64,000 nt of DNA from Xanthomonas arboricola (GTDB lineage: Bacteria > Pseudomonadota > Gammaproteobacteria > Xanthomonadales > Xanthomonadaceae): NCBI RefSeq assembly GCF_003353015.1, contig NZ_QREM01000007.1, positions 5,864-69,863 on the forward strand, written 5' to 3'. A program made the translations under genes and the position numbers. The notes under the pieces are model-generated. The model had not been told where the DNA came from and made no database searches. It worked only from the letters and a program-made list of their open reading frames with translations. Below, one piece after another: positions 61,580-64,000 of this stretch (position 1 is its first letter; each line of letters begins with the position of its first letter).

Positions 61580-62626
61580 ATGACCCAGCTTCGCCCCCTT
61601 TCCCTGTTGGCCGCCTGCCTGCTGCTTGGTGCCTGCGCCAGCCAGACGCCCAAGTCCGCCCCGCCCTCGCCCGGCGGCGATTCCGTCCCGGGCGCCCCTG
61701 CGCCGGTGCGCGACGATGCCGGGGTGACTGCCCAACCGGCGGTCTCCGGGTTCGCCGCGCCCGATGCCGTGCCCGCCACGGTTGCCGCCGCGCCCGCCGA
61801 CCAGGCCGGCGCCGATGCCTCCGGCACGCCCACGTCGGCCGAGGACGACTTCGACGCGCTGTACGGCCCGACCATCCCGCAGGCCGGCGCCAATGGGGCG
61901 CCTGCGCAACCCGGCGGCGCCCCCGCATACGATCCATGGGAGCGCTACAACCGCGGCATGCATCGCTTCAACCTGGCCGTGGACCGTAGCGTGGCGCGTC
62001 CGTTGGCCACCGGCTATACCAAGGTGGTGCCGCGTCCGGCCCGCCTGGGGGTGACCAATTTCTTCGACAACCTCGGCACGCCGCTGACCATGGTCAACCA
62101 GCTGCTGCAGGGCCACCCGGTGTATGCGATGCAGTCGCTGGGCCGCTTCGTGATGAATTCCACGCTGGGCGTGGCCGGTCTGTTCGACCCGGCCTCCGCG
62201 GCGGGCATTCCGCGCCGCAGCGAGGACTTCGGTCAGACCCTGGGTGCCTGGGGCTGGCGTAACTCGCGTTACTTCGAGCTGCCGCTGTTTGGCCCACGCA
62301 CGGTGCGCGACACCGTTGGCCTGGGTGGCGATATTCCACTGTCGTGGGTGCGCCAGGTCGACGATGGCGGTGCGCGCTTTGCCCTGCAGGGCCTGCAGCT
62401 GGTGGATACGCGTGCGCAGCTGATGTCGCTGGATTCGCTGCGTGACCAGGCACCGGACGAATACGCGCTGACCCGCGATGCATGGATGCAGCGCCGCAAC
62501 TACCAGATCGTGCGCGACCTGCGCAGCCATCGCCAGAAGGACAACGAGTTGCCCGACTACCTGCGCGAGGACAAGGACAACACCGTGCCGGTGGATGCGA
62601 TGCCGATCCCGCAGTGGATCCGTTGA
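61580..62626 (+). CDS. mlaA: Outer-membrane lipoprotein MlaA (VacJ)
   Basis: A 348-residue lipoprotein with lipobox LGAC (Cys near residue 17). After a Pro/Ala-rich linker of about 90 residues the MlaA core begins at DPWERYNRGMHRFNLAVDRS and includes the typical FFDNLGTPLTMVNQLLQGHP and FGQTLGAWGWRNSRYFELPL. MlaA removes misplaced phospholipids from the outer leaflet. It ends the operon, 10 bases after mlaB; in E. coli mlaA is elsewhere. A terminator follows. Confidence 0.95.
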   Translation: MTQLRPLSLLAACLLLGACASQTPKSAPPSPGGDSVPGAPAPVRDDAGVTAQPAVSGFAAPDAVPATVAAAPADQAGADASGTPTSAEDDFDALYGPTIPQAGANGAPAQPGGAPAYDPWERYNRGMHRFNLAVDRSVARPLATGYTKVVPRPARLGVTNFFDNLGTPLTMVNQLLQGHPVYAMQSLGRFVMNSTLGVAGLFDPASAAGIPRRSEDFGQTLGAWGWRNSRYFELPLFGPRTVRDTVGLGGDIPLSWVRQVDDGGARFALQGLQLVDTRAQLMSLDSLRDQAPDEYALTRDAWMQRRNYQIVRDLRSHRQKDNELPDYLREDKDNTVPVDAMPIPQWIR

Positions 62627-62654
62627 TCGATCTAGCGTGCGGTCTGGCATGAGT

Positions 62655-62684
62655 AAAAAGCCCGGGAGCGATCCCGGGCTTTTT
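62655..62684 (+). terminator. Rho-independent terminator of the mla operon
   Basis: AAAAAGCCCGGGA and TCCCGGGCTTTTT form a 13-base perfect stem with a four-base loop (GCGA), so it can also act on the opposite strand. Confidence 0.95.
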
Positions 62685-62787
62685 AGTTTCCGCTCCCCTC
62701 ATCCGATGTGGGCAAAGGATGTGGCTCCACATGCGCAGGCTCGTCTCGGGCGATCCCGGCCGAAGGATCGGCGTGCAGTTGCCGATC

Positions 62788-63207
62788 TCACTTGCCAGCA
62801 CGCAACTCGGGTTCGGGCCTGATCGACGGCGTGCGGTCGACATAGGTGAGATAGTGCTTCCATAGATCGTGCGCGCGCTGGTCGTTGAGGTCGACGATGC
62901 AGCTCGCTACTTTGGCTGGACGGACGGTCGCATCGCGCCAGCGCGTTTGCACATTGCCGCACTGAAGATCCCGGTACGTCGTCCACGCCGTCTGTGCGCT
63001 GTCGAAAGCGTCGGCGGCAATACCCAATGTGGACGCGGCCCGGTCGCGCGCGGTCGCCAGATAATCGTTCAGACGTGCCTGCGCGATGCCGACTTGCTCG
63101 TTCCAGCAGGCGTTACTTTCCGGGGCTGTCTGCAGGTCGCGGCAACGCTCTGCAGCGTGCAATGACGAACTGCCAAGCAGCATCAGCAGGACAACGATCA
63201 GGCGCAT
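62788..63207 (-). CDS. LprI/DUF1311-family secreted protein
   Basis: A 139-residue exported protein. Signal peptide MRLIVVLLMLLGSSSLHA is followed by four cysteines and AQTAWTTYRDLQCGNVQTRW, the motif of the LprI/DUF1311 family, some members of which inhibit lysozyme. The specific role is unknown. It is convergent with mlaA. Confidence 0.82.
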   Translation of the reverse strand: MRLIVVLLMLLGSSSLHAAERCRDLQTAPESNACWNEQVGIAQARLNDYLATARDRAASTLGIAADAFDSAQTAWTTYRDLQCGNVQTRWRDATVRPAKVASCIVDLNDQRAHDLWKHYLTYVDRTPSIRPEPELRAGK

Positions 63208-63332
63208 CGACAGGCTCCTTGTTGAGTCACCTTCGCAATGATTGCACCGACACAGTGGATGCAGCTGGCTGCGTCAGGCCACGCGGGCTACTGGCGCGCA
63301 CGCGTGGCGTCTGGTCCTGGTGGAGAGGAGCT

Positions 63333-63884
63333 TCAGGCAGCCGATGCCAGCGCCGCATCCACCGCTGCACGCAGGCGCGCATCGTCTGCCGGCACGTCGG
63401 GGGCGAAGCGGTCGATGACCTGGCCGTCGCGGCCGATCAGGAATTTCTCGAAGTTCCACAACACACCCGGCACCGGGTTGGGTGTGATGCCGTAGCCGGC
63501 CAGTTTGTCGCGCATCGGGCCGTCGCCGGTGGCCCGCGGCTGTGCGCTGGTCAACTGCTGATACAGCGGATGGATCTCGGCACCGGTGACGGCGATCTTG
63601 GAGAACATCGGAAAGGTCACGTCGTAGGTGAGCTGGCAGAACTGCGCGATCTCCGCCTCGCTGCCGGGCTCCTGCCCCTTGAAGTCATTGGCCGGAAAGC
63701 CCAGCACTTCCAGTCCCTGTGCCTGCTTGTCGCGATACAGCGCTTCCAGACTTTCGTACTGCGGCGTCAGTCCGCACTTGGAGGCGACGTTGACCACCAG
63801 CAGCACCTTGCCGCGATAGTCGGCCAGCGTGGCGGGCTCACCGTCGATACGGGCCACGGGGATGTCGTAAAGCGTCTGGCGCAT
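63333..63884 (-). CDS. Glutathione peroxidase-family thiol peroxidase
   Basis: A 183-residue enzyme. The peroxidatic cysteine is in NVASKCGLTPQY; the conserved LGFPANDFKGQEPGS and the tryptophan in LWNFEKFLIGRDGQ complete the triad. Such Cys-type GPx proteins reduce lipid and hydrogen peroxides, often with thioredoxin. The start MRQTLYDIP is preferred over a longer in-frame one, because the enzyme core begins at once. Confidence 0.93.
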   Translation of the reverse strand: MRQTLYDIPVARIDGEPATLADYRGKVLLVVNVASKCGLTPQYESLEALYRDKQAQGLEVLGFPANDFKGQEPGSEAEIAQFCQLTYDVTFPMFSKIAVTGAEIHPLYQQLTSAQPRATGDGPMRDKLAGYGITPNPVPGVLWNFEKFLIGRDGQVIDRFAPDVPADDARLRAAVDAALASAA

Positions 63885-64000
63885 CGGTACGTCCTGGACA
63901 GGTGGAACCGAGAGCATAAACCGCTGCCATGGCGCGAGCGATCCCGCTGGCGCACGCTGCCGGCGGGTGTCTCCGGCGACTCGTCCTGGTCGATCGTTGA

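Overview
The window reads as chromosome of a Xanthomonas species (gammaproteobacterium, Lysobacterales). The grounds are the high-GC coding style with long antisense shadow frames, effectors carrying the XVIPCD secretion domain of the Xanthomonas bacteria-killing type IV secretion system (X-T4SS), a perfect plant-inducible-promoter (PIP) box upstream of a Ser/Pro-rich effector-like gene, and two dispersed palindromic repeat families (a CCCTCTCCCG/CGGGAGAGGG type and a GTAGGAGCGGCC/GGCCGCTCCTAC type). No rRNA, tRNA or CRISPR array was seen. No database or structure search was possible, so family names rest on motifs and remembered family features.

Layout. 0-3.6 kb: a lytic transglycosylase fused in frame to a hexose-6-phosphate mutarotase, with its 3' end copied twice downstream; a small membrane protein; a YchJ-like protein. 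3.8-6.7 kb: a TSUP permease and a TonB-dependent siderophore receptor behind a Fur-like box. 6.8-14.1 kb: a minus-strand series folE-mksF-mksE-mksB. This is a MksBEF/JetABC condensin with no MksG/JetD nuclease gene, and its ATPase carries a long histone-H1-like tail. 14.2-19.7 kb: marR plus a four-gene aromatic-acid/fusaric-acid-type efflux operon (DUF1656, HlyD, NodT-type outer-membrane factor, FUSC). 19.8-23.2 kb: an MHS-family carrier, then a divergent LysR/SDR pair. 23.3-24.9 kb: the candidate type III effector and its PIP box. 25.3-27.4 kb: cardiolipin synthase and a CcdC-like membrane protein.

27.6-47.1 kb is an accessory region of conflict genes. It holds a ParE-type toxin fused to a membrane/Pro-rich protein, FitAB, two complete X-T4SS lipoprotein-immunity/effector modules (31.1-32.5 and 36.0-38.5 kb), a third module with an intact immunity lipoprotein and an amputated effector (41.3-42.1 kb), an Imm63-like gene with a broken neighbour, a ParDE pair, and an orphan HigA with a 15-residue HigB remnant. 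Ordinary genes (an esterase, a pseudouridine synthase, a DUF2306 membrane protein) are interspersed.

47.4-57.4 kb: recC-recB-recD, transcribed leftward, with the two dispersed repeat families sitting in frame inside recB and recD. 57.9 kb: a remnant of an autotransporter barrel. 58.5-62.6 kb: a complete six-gene mlaFEDCBA operon for outer-membrane lipid asymmetry, closed by a strong terminator. 62.8-63.9 kb: an LprI/DUF1311 protein and a glutathione peroxidase.

The main themes are cell-envelope maintenance and efflux, DNA repair and chromosome or plasmid surveillance (recBCD, MksBEF), and a conflict island in which X-T4SS effectors, immunity proteins and toxin-antitoxin systems are gained and decay. 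The most notable individual observations are the PIP-driven candidate effector, the MksB tail without a JetD nuclease, the ParE-membrane fusion, and the invasion of recB and recD by in-frame repeats.
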